In this document: positions 26,830-36,219 of the stretch, piece by piece
Layout: every line of letters begins with the position of its first letter
How positions within the stretch are numbered: the first letter of the stretch is position 1
DNA from: Kurthia sibirica
GTDB taxonomy: Bacteria; Bacillota; Bacilli; Bacillales_A; Planococcaceae
Length of the DNA stretch: 64,000 bases
Reading direction: 5' to 3'
Assembly: GCF_003143975.1 (NCBI RefSeq)
Contig: NZ_QFVR01000006.1
Location: forward strand, 99,722-163,721
The notes under the pieces: model-generated
Told to the model about the DNA's origin: nothing
The model's database searches: none
The model's input: the letters and a program-made list of their open reading frames with translations, nothing else
Position numbers and translations under genes: made by a program

Positions 26830-27657
26830 TCAATAGGCTTTTAAACGAAACAGAGAATGGTTTTTGCAGTTAATTCGTTCAACTTTTTGTTGCAACATAT
26901 TTTTTTTGAGTTCACGCTCTGCAGCTTTTTCAGAAATATTATAAATACTAGCGACTTCTTTCACCGACAAAGTGTGGAATTTATTGAAAAGCTCTTCAAT
27001 CGTGGGTGGTTGGTTTTGTATTAATTCGATATCAAGCATTTCAGATAAAATATGTTCGTATACTTCAAATGAATAAGTTCCAGAAACTTTTAAGCCTTCA
27101 TCTTCAATATTTTCATTGAAAAATACAAAACTAGGTACTTCTTGTACACCCATTTCACGTGTAATACATAAATCACCTTGGAATGAACGAGAAGCCTCTA
27201 ATGAACGGAAGTCAGTTTCAAATTCTTCCAAGTCCAATAAGACTTCTTTAGCGATTTCAGTCAGCGTATTACAAGATAATACACTTTTTTCATCTATTGT
27301 ATAATATTCATGAAGTTTCATTAAGTAGCGATAACCGGCTTTTTTCCCTTGCAGTTCTGCAGCTTTTACAGCAATTGAAGGGAGGACTGGATGTGTTAAA
27401 TCAACCAGTTCTTCTTGACTCGTACAATTATTAATACGGTGACAAGCAACGTTCAAAGAAGATAACTCCGTACTTAAGATGAAACGGAGCGAAAAATATT
27501 GTCCGTAATTCACTTCAAGTCGTTTAATTGTAGAATGGAGAGACCAACTATCTGGATGCAGCAAATCGATGAACACATAAAGTTCAACTGGCTTGCTACA
27601 AGATGCTGGCTGTGAAGCAGGCTCCGAAACTAATTGTAAATGATTCACTACTGTCAT
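26830..27657 (-). CDS. spxH: ClpXP adaptor SpxH (YjbH), without CXXC
   Basis: DsbA/thioredoxin-like protein of 275 residues that brings Spx to ClpXP for degradation. Matches to YjbH include LEVNYGQYFSLRFI, AAELQGKKAGYRYL, VPSFVFFNEN, EDEGLKVSGTYSFEVYE and the C-terminal helical domain. The thioredoxin motif, CPEC in B. subtilis, is HPDS at residues 34-37, so no redox cysteines remain there. GAGGAGG ribosome site; the ATG overlaps the globin stop (ATGA), so the two genes are translationally coupled. Confidence 0.9.
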   Translation of the reverse strand: MTVVNHLQLVSEPASQPASCSKPVELYVFIDLLHPDSWSLHSTIKRLEVNYGQYFSLRFILSTELSSLNVACHRINNCTSQEELVDLTHPVLPSIAVKAAELQGKKAGYRYLMKLHEYYTIDEKSVLSCNTLTEIAKEVLLDLEEFETDFRSLEASRSFQGDLCITREMGVQEVPSFVFFNENIEDEGLKVSGTYSFEVYEHILSEMLDIELIQNQPPTIEELFNKFHTLSVKEVASIYNISEKAAERELKKNMLQQKVERINCKNHSLFRLKAY

Positions 27658-28049
27658 ACCTCCTCGTCATGATCCGGTGCATTAATCATATGGTGTGCGG
27701 TAAGGACGAGCCTTTTGAAATAAACTTCACGGATTTTACCGTCCAAGCCTACTTCGTCCATCGCTTCTGACATGCATTCAAGCCATGCTTGCGCTCTTGC
27801 CGGTGTAATCTCAAAAGGATTATGTCGCGCTTTTAGCATCGGATGACCGTGTTCCTCTGTATATACATTTGGACCGCCTAAATATTGAATTTGAAATTGA
27901 GTTTGCTTGCGCGCTGTTTCCGTCATTTCTTCAGGAAAGATCGGCTTTAGCTGTGGATTTTTGGCTACCTTAGAATAAAAGATAGAAATCATTTCTTCCA
28001 GTGTATCCGCACCGATTTCCTCGAAAGGAATTATAGGTTTTTGAGTCAT
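27654..28049 (-). CDS. yjbI: Truncated haemoglobin (group II), YjbI
   Basis: 131-residue 2-on-2 globin. Seen: Y25 in SIFYSKV (B10 position), YLGGP, proximal haem ligand H76 in LKARHNPF, and W89 at the G8 position, which marks group II (TrHbO). YjbI is thought to handle oxygen, nitric oxide or peroxide. It overlaps spxH by four bases, an arrangement conserved in Bacillales, which links it to the thiol-stress response. Confidence 0.93.
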   Translation of the reverse strand: MTQKPIIPFEEIGADTLEEMISIFYSKVAKNPQLKPIFPEEMTETARKQTQFQIQYLGGPNVYTEEHGHPMLKARHNPFEITPARAQAWLECMSEAMDEVGLDGKIREVYFKRLVLTAHHMINAPDHDEEV

Positions 28050-28191
28050 GAATAATGCTCCTTTGCTTTAGCTGTAACTCTATAATAGCAACATGCATTC
28101 TTTTTCTCAAACAAATGGTTTCAAGAAGATATTTTTGGGTAAACATTTTCTCTATAAAGTCACTCGTAGCCTACGATGAACGATAAAATAA

Positions 28192-28230
28192 AAAAATGCA
28201 GTAATCCATTTTTTAAGCGGATTACTGCAT
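28192..28230 (-). terminator. Terminator of cwlQ
   Basis: ATGCAGTAATCC/GGATTACTGCAT stem, with a T run on the reverse strand. Confidence 0.9.
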
Positions 28231-28236
28231 GTTCTA

Positions 28237-29019
28237 TTAAGCTTTGTATGATGTCATAATTTTATTGACATAGTTTTGTGTTTCAGTAAATGGCGGGATA
28301 CCACCGTATTTATTAACATTACCTGGTCCCGCATTATATGCTGCTAGCATTGTACTATAGTCACCGAACTGATCAAACATCTGTTTTAAATACTTTGTGC
28401 CGGCCATAATATTTTGCTGAGGATCATAGACGTCAGTAACACCTAAATATTTTGCAGTTGCAGGCATAAGTTGCATCAAACCGCCAGCGCCTGCTGAGCT
28501 CGTTACTTTAGCATTAAAGCCAGATTCTTGTTGAATTACAGCTTTGATCATCTTCTCAGGAATCCCATATGTTTGGGAAGCTTGTGTGATTATGGTATCA
28601 TAAGCTGTTTTTGGCGTTTTTGTAGTAGATTTTGTCGCAGTGACGGCCTCTGTGCCTGTATATAGAGCATTATTTTTATAAGTATTCATATAATTACTGT
28701 ACATAGAAGTAGGAGAACTTGCATAAACACTGCCGAGTTCATTATTTTGTTGAGGCAGCGTGTTTGTCAGAGAACCTAAGAGAGATGACAACATTTGTAA
28801 CGGATTAGTATTAGCGGATGTTGCGTCATTTACGCCGTTCATTAAACCAAGTGTTTGATTGGAATTTGGTAATCCGGAATTTCCGTTTAATGCTTGTGAT
28901 AATAAGCTTGAAAAATCACTTGTACCACTAGAGGGTGCAGTAGAATCGCCATTGGAACTTGCATTCATTTGTGACATCGCTTGAAGTTGGATGAATTGTT
29001 GTAGTGCTGAAATATCCAT
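28237..29019 (-). CDS. cwlQ: Lytic transglycosylase CwlQ (YjbJ)
   Basis: 260-residue protein. The first about 135 residues are low-complexity (Ser, Asn, Thr, Gln). A C-terminal soluble-lytic-transglycosylase domain follows, with catalytic E165 (QQESGFNAK), the GLMQLMPATAKYLGV block and AAYNAGPGNV. B. subtilis CwlQ has muramidase and transglycosylase activity. No signal peptide is visible at the N-terminus, so export, as for flagellum-associated enzymes, is unclear. It is adjacent to yjbK on the same strand, with AAAGGAG before ATG 29019. Confidence 0.88.
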   Translation of the reverse strand: MDISALQQFIQLQAMSQMNASSNGDSTAPSSGTSDFSSLLSQALNGNSGLPNSNQTLGLMNGVNDATSANTNPLQMLSSLLGSLTNTLPQQNNELGSVYASSPTSMYSNYMNTYKNNALYTGTEAVTATKSTTKTPKTAYDTIITQASQTYGIPEKMIKAVIQQESGFNAKVTSSAGAGGLMQLMPATAKYLGVTDVYDPQQNIMAGTKYLKQMFDQFGDYSTMLAAYNAGPGNVNKYGGIPPFTETQNYVNKIMTSYKA

Positions 29020-29032
29020 TATACATACTCCT

Positions 29033-29614
29033 TTATTTGTTAATTGCTTTCATAAAGCGTGCCAGTTTTTTATCAGCTGGACGAAGTGGGATTTGTTGTT
29101 CTTTTAATAGATTTTCAAAAATATGTTTTCCTGTTTCTTCATGCTGTACTTCATATTCGAGTTCATAGTCTTCTTGACATGCATATTGAGAATAATCAAA
29201 AACAAGTAAACCATCTTTATAGTTTATTTCGGCTCGTGTTGTCGAAAGTGTACCTAAAAGCTGTAAATCATTCGTATTTATTTGTAGTGCATTTAATCGC
29301 TGTTGGACATCGACAGCAAGAATCGAAGATTGCCCATCTAAAATAGTGGTAACGACGTCATCACACAGGAAATCCGTCGTTTCAACTAGCGCAATTCCTT
29401 GTTGTGGTTCCTTCAATGTTAGTTCGTTGCGCGTCGGTAATTGGCGAATACGCAGACCACAACGCTTGGCACGAAGTTGACCGTCAGGTGTATCGAAATA
29501 ATGATTCTTTTGAACATGAAAATCTGTTTGTTCAATAGAAAAAAAATCACAAATTTGTTGAAACTCTTCTTTTGTAAGCATATTTTTAAATTCAATTTCC
29601 AGTTGTTGAGACAT
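29033..29614 (-). CDS. yjbK: CYTH-domain phosphohydrolase YjbK
   Basis: 193-residue protein of the CYTH (triphosphate tunnel metalloenzyme) family. The hallmark ExExK is E6-I-E-F-K10; further charged tunnel residues occur in LRIRQLP, ELTLKEP and LEYEVQ. Probable substrates are inorganic tri- or polyphosphate or nucleotide triphosphates. It is divergent from yjbL and close to the (p)ppGpp synthetase relQ, a neighbourhood conserved in Firmicutes. Confidence 0.9.
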   Translation of the reverse strand: MSQQLEIEFKNMLTKEEFQQICDFFSIEQTDFHVQKNHYFDTPDGQLRAKRCGLRIRQLPTRNELTLKEPQQGIALVETTDFLCDDVVTTILDGQSSILAVDVQQRLNALQINTNDLQLLGTLSTTRAEINYKDGLLVFDYSQYACQEDYELEYEVQHEETGKHIFENLLKEQQIPLRPADKKLARFMKAINK

Positions 29615-29756
29615 ATAAAAGATTCTCCTTTAGCAGTGAGTAGACTGCTTTTAATTATTTTAATGTTTTCTGAGTCGAAATAAGCGAATGATACTATAAC
29701 TATTCTACCGTATTATGATAAAATATATGGGACATACTTGGAAGGGAAGATGAGCA

Positions 29757-30140
29757 TTGCGAAATAATTATGTAATAGAAGAAGGAAAGATGATCAATCA
29801 AAAAATCCATTTCACATTGAAGACAACGCCTAATAGCTCATGGAAGCCTGCAGGTAGAGTAATTACAGATTCAGATGATCTGGCATTTATCTATACAATT
29901 GATGAAAATGATGCGTTTAGCTATCTTGTTTTTAAGCAACCACTATGGAATTCGCTCGTAGCCGTTATTGAATCGGAAACAGATCCAGTTGTCGTTGTAG
30001 AAGATCAGCAAATCGTACTTACTGGATTCTTTGATGAAATACAGTCATTAATTTATAATATAGAAGGTAATTCAAATTACGGAGATACATTTGTAACAGC
30101 TGTTGAGAACGTATTCGCAGCTATTTTAGAAGAAGCCTAA
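29757..30140 (+). CDS. yjbL: UPF0738 family protein YjbL
   Basis: 127 residues, soluble and acidic, with the family-like segments KPAGRVITDSDDLAFIYTI and GNSNYGDTFVTAVENVF. Function unknown. TTG 29757 is taken as the start: GAAGGGAAG lies seven bases ahead and residues before the internal Met (NYVIEEGKMINQ) look structured. The alternative ATG 29790 also has a nearby GAAGGA. It lies upstream of relQ by 21 bases on the same strand. Confidence 0.75.
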   Translation: MRNNYVIEEGKMINQKIHFTLKTTPNSSWKPAGRVITDSDDLAFIYTIDENDAFSYLVFKQPLWNSLVAVIESETDPVVVVEDQQIVLTGFFDEIQSLIYNIEGNSNYGDTFVTAVENVFAAILEEA

Positions 30141-30161
30141 TAGACACTAGGGGGTCTTGTA

Positions 30162-30842
30162 ATGGGACAATGGGATCGATTTTTGCAACCCTATAAACAA
30201 GCCGTGGATGAATTGAAAATTAAACTTAAAGGGATTCGCACGGAGTTTCAAAAAACTAATCAAACTTCACCGATTGAATTTGTAACAGGTCGTGTCAAAC
30301 CGCTAGCAAGCATCTATGATAAAACGATGGAGAAGGGGCTCATCTTCGAACCGTCAACAAAACTTGCACATGAGTTGCAAGATATAGCGGGTGTTCGAAT
30401 TATGTGCCAATTTGTGGATGATATTCATACGGTAATTGATTTATTGCGCCAAAGAAATGATTTGAATATTGTAGAGGAAAAAGACTATATAACGAATTCA
30501 AAAGCGAGTGGATATCGCTCCTATCATGTAATCGTAGAATATCCTGTCGCTACAATCAAAGGTGAAGTGCTCATTTTAGCAGAAATCCAAATCCGTACAT
30601 TGGCAATGAACTTTTGGGCTTCCATTGAGCATTCATTAAATTATAAATATAAAGGTGAATTTCCAGATGAAATTATGACACGTTTACAAAGTGCAGCGGA
30701 AGCAGCATTTAGACTCGACGAAGAAATGTCACTAATTCGTAGTGAAATACATGAGGCACAGAAATACTTTACAGAAAATAAGGAGCTACCAAAGCCACTT
30801 GTCCATTCCAAACGTGAGAAAGGGGAGCAATCGAACGTATGA
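30162..30842 (+). CDS. relQ: Small alarmone synthetase RelQ/SasB (YjbM)
   Basis: 226-residue single-domain (p)ppGpp synthetase. Conserved elements: [13 protein letters not shown], the [14 protein letters not shown]-loop region, [11 protein letters not shown] and the [25 protein letters not shown] catalytic block. SasB makes tetrameric complexes regulated by pppGpp and single-stranded RNA. GGGGG before ATG 30162. Its end overlaps nadK by four bases (ATGA), so alarmone and NADP synthesis are translationally coupled. Confidence 0.94.
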   Translation: MGQWDRFLQPYKQAVDELKIKLKGIRTEFQKTNQTSPIEFVTGRVKPLASIYDKTMEKGLIFEPSTKLAHELQDIAGVRIMCQFVDDIHTVIDLLRQRNDLNIVEEKDYITNSKASGYRSYHVIVEYPVATIKGEVLILAEIQIRTLAMNFWASIEHSLNYKYKGEFPDEIMTRLQSAAEAAFRLDEEMSLIRSEIHEAQKYFTENKELPKPLVHSKREKGEQSNV

Positions 30843-31645
30843 AATTTGCCGTCCAATCTAGAAATGATCCACAATCAAATGAAATTGCCAATCGTGCGAT
30901 TTCCTATTTAACGGACTTTGGTTTAACGTTTGATGAAGAAAAACCCGATATTGTCTTGTCAATTGGTGGTGATGGAACGTTACTTCATGCATTTCATCGC
31001 TATACGCATATGTTAGCAGATGTCGCATTTGTCGGTATTCATACGGGGCATTTAGGATTTTATGCAGATTGGAAACCAGCGGATCTTGAGAAGTTAGTTA
31101 TCGCCATTTCTAAGGATGAGTTTCGCGCCATTGAGTATCCATTATTAGAAGTAACGATTAACTACCAAACATCAGATGAAAACTTCACCTATTTAGCACT
31201 GAATGAATCAACAGTGAAGTCGTCAGAAGTCACATTGGTGATGGATGTGGAGTTAAATGGTCGCCGTTTTGAACGTTTCCGCGGAGATGGTTTATGCGTA
31301 TCGACACCTTCAGGGAGTACGGCTTATAACAAAGCACTTGGTGGAGCAATTTTACACCCATCACTAGACGCGCTACAAATTACTGAAATGGCCTCCATTA
31401 ATAATCGTGTCTTTCGAACCGTGGGATCTTCCCTTATATTACCGTCACATCACTCCTGTGTGTTAAAACCCGTAAAAGCAGAAGATTTTATGGTGACGGT
31501 CGATCATGTGCAATTACTGCATAAAAATGTTAAATCAATACAATACCGCGTCGCAAAAGAAAAGGTTAGATTTGCTCGTTTTAAAGCATTTCCGTTTTGG
31601 CAACGAGTACATGACTCCTTTATTGATAGCGACTTAAAGGACTAA
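30839..31645 (+). CDS. nadK: NAD kinase
   Basis: 268 residues; ATP- or polyphosphate-dependent NAD kinase (PpnK). The GGDGT motif is at 43-47, with [10 protein letters not shown] and the glycine-rich [15 protein letters not shown] block following. It produces NADP for biosynthesis and redox defence. Overlaps relQ and is followed one base later by rluD. Confidence 0.95.
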   Translation: MKFAVQSRNDPQSNEIANRAISYLTDFGLTFDEEKPDIVLSIGGDGTLLHAFHRYTHMLADVAFVGIHTGHLGFYADWKPADLEKLVIAISKDEFRAIEYPLLEVTINYQTSDENFTYLALNESTVKSSEVTLVMDVELNGRRFERFRGDGLCVSTPSGSTAYNKALGGAILHPSLDALQITEMASINNRVFRTVGSSLILPSHHSCVLKPVKAEDFMVTVDHVQLLHKNVKSIQYRVAKEKVRFARFKAFPFWQRVHDSFIDSDLKD

Positions 31646-31646
31646 A

Positions 31647-32548
31647 ATGGATAATCGATATTCTCTTCAGTTTCCGATTGAGGAACCGCAATTATTACGA
31701 ACGGCATTAACGATTTATGGTATTTCAAAAAAAGGACTTACAGCCATTAAGCATCGTGGAGGAGAATTGCTCGTCAACGGCGTAGAAAAAACAGTGCGAC
31801 ATTCTTTAGAGCGAGGGGATGTAGTTACCGTTATTTTCCGCCAGAAATACCGAGTGATAAAATAAATCCATCACCCATCCCACTGAATATTGTTTATGAG
31901 GATGAGGAGCTATTAATTGTTAATAAGCCACCTTTTTTAGCGACAATACCATCCTATTTACATCAAGAAGATAGTGTAGCTAGTCGTGTTGTTGCCTATT
32001 TTTCACAACAAAATATTGCTTCTACAGTGCATATCGTTAACCGTTTAGACCGTGATACATCGGGGTTAATGTGCATTGCAAAGCATAGTTATATTCATTA
32101 TTTACTTTGTGAGCAACAAAAACAGCAGCTAGTACACCGTACGTATGAAGCATTAGTCGAAGGGCATATTGCCAAAGATTACGACGACATTATTGCACCA
32201 ATTTGCCGTAAAGATGGTAGTATGATTGAACGTATTGTGTCGAAAGATGGTCAGTTTGCGCATACAAATTATACCGTTGTGGAGCGTTTTGCAGTAGATA
32301 ATCAGCAAATGACGAGGGTACGACTGACATTATTTACCGGACGCACCCATCAAATTCGTGTTCATATGATGCATATTGGGCATCCTCTTGTAGGTGATGT
32401 TCTTTATGGTGCATCAGAACAGCATTTAAACCGTCAAGCATTGCATGGTGTGTCGCTGAAATTAACCCATCCAATTACACAACAACATATGGCTTGGGAT
32501 AGTGAACTACCAACAGAAATTCAAAGTATAGTGGATGCGAAAAATTAA
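31647..32548 (+). pseudogene. RluD-family pseudouridine synthase (YjbO) with a -1 frameshift
   Basis: First 64 codons (start ATG 31647) give an S4-like domain: GISKKGLTAIKHRGGELLVNG, GDVVTVIF. At the TTTT run 31834-31837 the family-like reading jumps to another frame: PPEIPSDKINPSPIPLNIVY, NKPPFLAT, and then the catalytic VNRLDRDTSGL and GRTHQIRVHM to the stop at 32548. One extra T would join the two parts into about 300 residues, the family's usual length. The catalytic Asp is intact downstream. Either a real single-base deletion has inactivated the gene or the base is an assembly error. B. subtilis YjbO occupies this position after nadK. Confidence 0.85.
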
Positions 32549-32644
32549 GCAATGCTTTTATGGGGAATTATTTTTGTTGCGACATGTGTGAAAATCCATA
32601 AAATAAAGGGTTCTTTGCAAAATTTTTACGTTCACTCCCTATAG

Positions 32645-32683
32645 AAAAGTTGAAAAGATTTCTTTCTTTTCGACTTTTTTTTT
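32645..32683 (+). terminator. Terminator of the yjbL-relQ-nadK-rluD unit
   Basis: AAAAGT-GAAAAG pairs with CTTTTC-ACTTTT; nine or more T residues follow. Confidence 0.82.
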
Positions 32684-32751
32684 ATGAAGGGCATGGACGA
32701 GTTAGAATTCTTTGATTGTAGAGACGGTGATTCATATAGAGAGGTAAAACT

Positions 32752-32856
32752 ATGTCTTTTCTTGATGATTCGATGAGTGGTTGTAACAAACATTACCCCC
32801 GATGGCATATGACAAAGTCCTTTTGCCCAAGCCTTATTTATGCTTTACAGGTTTGA
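32752..32856 (+). CDS. Possible small protein, 34 residues
   Basis: ATG 32752 follows AGAGAGG at seven bases, and the frame runs to TGA 32856 (MSFLDDSMSG... ALQV). It is preceded by a terminator and is the only open frame here with a reasonable ribosome site. Two Cys residues. No family recognised; it may be chance. Confidence 0.2.
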   Translation: MSFLDDSMSGCNKHYPRWHMTKSFCPSLIYALQV

Positions 32857-33120
32857 TCTAGTAGAATGTAAATAGGGAAAAATGCTGTTAATTTTTTGTG
32901 AAACATTTGTAAAACAGCGAATGACTGTCGAAAAATAGCGTATAGTGATACGATAGATTGAGAAACTATATTAAAAAATGGTTCACTTTTTCTACATTAG
33001 GTACTATTATAAGTAAGTGATTTAAAAGTAGGGTGATAATCCTTCAAATGATTTAAGGATTCCTCGATTACAAATAGTAGCAAATAAAATCGTTTTTACG
33101 CCCGAGAGGAGGGGACATGC

Positions 33121-34497
33121 ATGATAGATGAAAGAATGGAAAAAGATGAGGTTCAATTTGATGAAGAGCGTCTCGTATCATTATTAGAAAATGGTGCGAC
33201 GGATGAGTTTCATAACGAATATTTAAACCTACATCCGTATGATCAGGCACAGTTTTATGAAAAGGTGGGCCCTGATATAAGGTCGATTATCTATCAGTAC
33301 TTGTCTCCAAAAGAAATGTCAACTGTTTTCGAGGCTTTGGAGTTAGACGATGAAAATTATGAACCGTTTATCGATGAGATGGATAGCTCATATGCAGCGC
33401 AGATGATTTCAGAAATGTATACGGATGATGCTGTTGACGTACTTAATGAATTAGATAAAGATAAAATTAGTCACTTTTTAAAAATAATGGACAAAGAGTC
33501 CGCCGAAGATATACGAGATCTCCTCTATTATGAAGAACATACGGCCGGTTCGATTATGACAACGGAGTATGTAGCCATACCAGAAAACTCAACAGTACGC
33601 TCCGCAATGACAATCATGCGTAATGCAGCACCTGACGCCGAAACTATTTATTATATATTCGTTGTAGATGATCAAAACCATCTAGTTGGCGTTATTTCAT
33701 TACGTGATTTAATCATTGCTTCAGAAGATACACTCATCCATGATTTTATGAATGAACGTGTCGTTAGTGTTCTTGTAACAGATGATCAAGAAGATGTCGC
33801 TCATATTATGAAAGATTATAATTTCTTAGCTGTTCCTGTGATCAACTCAAAACAAGAAATGCTCGGTATTATTACCGTCGATGATATTATTGATGTTATT
33901 GATGAAGAAGCAAGCGAAGATTATTCAAAATTAGCTGGTGTTGCGGATATGGATACTTTTGATTCCAATCCTTTAATCGCGGCCAAAAAACGATTACCAT
34001 GGTTAGTTGTCCTGTTGATTTTGGGTATGATTACCGCCAATTTAGTTGACCTTTTTACAGGTACTTTAGAAAAAGTTGCATTGTTAGCAGCATTCATTCC
34101 CTTGATTGGTGGTACTTCGGGTAATAGTGGTACGCAGGCTCTAGCAGTCGCAGTCCGTGGTATTGCTACAGGTGATGTTACGGGTGTCAACAAATTTAAA
34201 CTACTCATACGTGAAGCACTAACTGGTATAGTAATGGGGTTGGTATGTGGTGCAGTTGCTTTTATAATTGTTTATATGTGGAAATCAGAAATGTTATTAG
34301 GTTTACTAGTAGCAGTCGCAATTGCTTGTTCGATTTGTGTCGCAACGATTGCTGGTTCATTTATCCCATTATTAATGCACCGACTAAAAATTGATCCTGC
34401 TGTAGCATCAGGTCCATTTATTACTACGCTAAACGATATTACATCTATTTTAATCTATCTAGGCATTGCTACTCTTTTCATCGAAAAATTAATGTAA
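33121..34497 (+). CDS. mgtE: Magnesium transporter MgtE
   Basis: 458-residue Mg2+ channel. N-terminal helical MgtE_N domain (residues 15-130) is followed by a pair of CBS domains (about 135-265) that gate the channel by sensing cytoplasmic Mg2+. Five transmembrane helices (about 290-455) contain the P-loop signature (GTSGNSGTQALAVAVRG). GAGGAGGGG before ATG 33121. Monocistronic between terminators. The M-box seen upstream of some mgtE genes is absent. Confidence 0.95.
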   Translation: MIDERMEKDEVQFDEERLVSLLENGATDEFHNEYLNLHPYDQAQFYEKVGPDIRSIIYQYLSPKEMSTVFEALELDDENYEPFIDEMDSSYAAQMISEMYTDDAVDVLNELDKDKISHFLKIMDKESAEDIRDLLYYEEHTAGSIMTTEYVAIPENSTVRSAMTIMRNAAPDAETIYYIFVVDDQNHLVGVISLRDLIIASEDTLIHDFMNERVVSVLVTDDQEDVAHIMKDYNFLAVPVINSKQEMLGIITVDDIIDVIDEEASEDYSKLAGVADMDTFDSNPLIAAKKRLPWLVVLLILGMITANLVDLFTGTLEKVALLAAFIPLIGGTSGNSGTQALAVAVRGIATGDVTGVNKFKLLIREALTGIVMGLVCGAVAFIIVYMWKSEMLLGLLVAVAIACSICVATIAGSFIPLLMHRLKIDPAVASGPFITTLNDITSILIYLGIATLFIEKLM

Positions 34498-34504
34498 AAC
34501 CTTC

Positions 34505-34538
34505 GAGCTTTGCGAGTTAGTCGCAAAGCTCTTTTATT
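34505..34538 (+). terminator. Terminator after mgtE
   Basis: GAGCTTTGCGA/TCGCAAAGCTC perfect stem, five-base loop, T-rich tail. Confidence 0.92.
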
Positions 34539-34819
34539 TCGAGTTCTCTACTATTTGCTGGAGATTTCCCACACTACTAACGCTGCTTAATAGCAGTATT
34601 TCATACTAAAATTAACGAATAGAAGAAGTGGCGTGATTTAAAAGAACCAATTTTGTATAAAAAAATAAACTGTCTTTTCAGAAAAATGACGTCATAAAGG
34701 AAGCTCGTTAGTGGTAGTAGAGAAGTACCTATGTTAAAATTGTTGTAGATAGATCGTTTGAAGTCACTTTTGTAAGCTGTGCTATGTATAGAGTATAGAT
34801 TTCATGAGGAGGCATTCGT

Positions 34820-35113
34820 ATGGGCTATATATTACCAATTACACCTTATCAATCAATGCAATATGCTGCAATTCAACAAATGGGGACGTATAATTACTCT
34901 CATATTGAGCATTTGCAAAGGGTGAAAAAACAGTCGCATTTTGAAAAAGAATTAGAACGTCATTTGGACAGGGCGACAAGTGAGCAACAAAAAATTGAAC
35001 GTATGAATCAATTGCACTTACCCTATTCGATGCCAATCATTATTCAACCACCAAAGGAAAAGAGTATTGCAGAAATTACTGGAAAAGGAAATATTGTGAA
35101 TACGTATGTGTAA
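34820..35113 (+). CDS. Conserved hypothetical protein
   Basis: 97 residues, charged, no signal peptide or membrane helix. N-terminus MGYILPITPYQSMQYA and C-terminus AEITGKGNIVNTYV look like the conserved ends of a small Bacillales protein family of unknown role; the middle (about 35-65) is a likely helix rich in Glu, Lys and Gln. GAGGAGG lies before ATG 34820 and a perfect terminator follows, so expression is likely. I cannot assign a function. Confidence 0.65.
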   Translation: MGYILPITPYQSMQYAAIQQMGTYNYSHIEHLQRVKKQSHFEKELERHLDRATSEQQKIERMNQLHLPYSMPIIIQPPKEKSIAEITGKGNIVNTYV

Positions 35114-35127
35114 TAAATTATGTAAAA

Positions 35128-35172
35128 AATGAGCATATTATTAGCGATTCTTCGCTAATAATATGCTCATTT
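35128..35172 (+). terminator. Bidirectional terminator, 21-bp stem
   Basis: AAATGAGCATATTATTAGCGA and its complement around a three-base loop, between convergent genes. Confidence 0.9.
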
Positions 35173-35177
35173 ACATG

Positions 35178-35621
35178 TTAGTCATTTGTCATTTTCTTTT
35201 CCATCGCACGAAATGGTGCACCACCATCAATGAATTCAGGAGACGTTACTTTATAATCCTGTGTTTCATAAAAAGGCACAGCATGTGTTTGAGCATGGAT
35301 TTTAATAACGTCTATATGATAATCTTTTACATAATGTTCTAATTTTTCCATCATTCGCACACCGACTTGTTTGCGTCTATATGCAGGTAAAACACATACA
35401 CGGTCGACTTTTGCTACATGATCATCAACAATCCGTACACGACCAGCAGCAATGGGCTGATCATCACAATAAGCGACGATATGTTGTGATACTGCATCAA
35501 ATACATCTTGCTCAAGAGGGGCAGGAATTCCTTGCTCCTTCACAAATACCTCTTGTCGAACAGAGAATGCATCCTCTAATTCCTGTTCGTTTTGTACAAG
35601 TTTGACACGAATATTTGCCAT
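35178..35621 (-). CDS. yjcF: GNAT acetyltransferase, YjcF type
   Basis: 147-residue GCN5-related N-acetyltransferase. The acetyl-CoA binding P-loop is QVGVRMM (R/QxxGxG-type) following VCVLPAYRRK; other matches to YjcF are VRQEVFVKEQGIP, HIVAYCDDQPIAAGR and HAQTHAVPFYE. Substrate unknown. Last gene of the yjcH-yjcG-yjcF reverse-strand unit, starting five bases after the yjcG stop. Confidence 0.87.
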   Translation of the reverse strand: MANIRVKLVQNEQELEDAFSVRQEVFVKEQGIPAPLEQDVFDAVSQHIVAYCDDQPIAAGRVRIVDDHVAKVDRVCVLPAYRRKQVGVRMMEKLEHYVKDYHIDVIKIHAQTHAVPFYETQDYKVTSPEFIDGGAPFRAMEKKMTND

Positions 35622-35626
35622 GTTAG

Positions 35627-36139
35627 TTATTGCTCTTGCAACCTATACGTTTCGTAAACTGTCCATGAACCATTTTCTAATTGATATAGGATGTGGATGC
35701 GGTCAATCACTTCGGTGAAATCAATTTTTGTCATGCGAAGTTGGCCATATATATCGTCGAGTTCATCGCCTGTAATCCCTTGTGCCAATGTAATATGAGG
35801 CACATATTGGTACTGTGATGAGCCACCAAAATCGCTATCATGTAATGCTTTATTTAGATTATACAGTTCTTCATCTGCATCAACTTTTAAATAAATGACA
35901 TTATTGATAGGCTTGAATGTACCAACTTTCGGGATATTAATAGAAAAAGCTTTGGCATCTTTCGTAATATTGAATAGGTAGTCAGCGGCAGCTTTTAGGC
36001 CAGCTTCATCTGTTTCCACTTCACCAAGAATGGTAATATGTGGCGGTAGTTGGGCATAATGTGAATCGTATCTCATACGATATGAGTTTGCAAAATCTTG
36101 TACTTCTTTCGAAGGAAAAGCAACGATACCATATTTCAT
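35627..36139 (-). CDS. yjcG: 2H phosphoesterase superfamily protein YjcG
   Basis: 170 residues with two H-x-T motifs: HITILG near residue 45 and HITLAQ near residue 120. These mark 2H (2'-5' RNA ligase-like) phosphoesterases. The start MKYGIVAFPSK matches YjcG exactly, so ATG 36139 is preferred to 36154; GGGGG lies in front. Substrate unknown, perhaps RNA ends or cyclic phosphates. Confidence 0.88.
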   Translation of the reverse strand: MKYGIVAFPSKEVQDFANSYRMRYDSHYAQLPPHITILGEVETDEAGLKAAADYLFNITKDAKAFSINIPKVGTFKPINNVIYLKVDADEELYNLNKALHDSDFGGSSQYQYVPHITLAQGITGDELDDIYGQLRMTKIDFTEVIDRIHILYQLENGSWTVYETYRLQEQ

Positions 36140-36219
36140 ATATAAAACCCCCATTGATAATATATTTTCTTGTCAATAGTATAGCAAATAGCTATTAGAA
36201 ATAGCTCGGTTCAGCTATG

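Larger units (their letters stand above)
32549..33120. other. Intergenic region rluD to mgtE
   Basis: Contains the terminator at 32645-32683 and a doubtful 34-codon frame at 32752-32856. The roughly 260 bases before mgtE show no M-box (Mg2+ riboswitch) consensus, and I see no recognisable riboswitch. Confidence 0.4.

Noticed and set aside
31834..31840. Programmed -1 frameshift in rluD
   Set aside because: No X-XXY-YYZ heptamer fits the frame and no stimulatory structure is obvious; a base loss or an assembly error is simpler.
32900..33115. M-box Mg2+ riboswitch ahead of mgtE
   Set aside because: No conserved M-box segments are visible in this leader.
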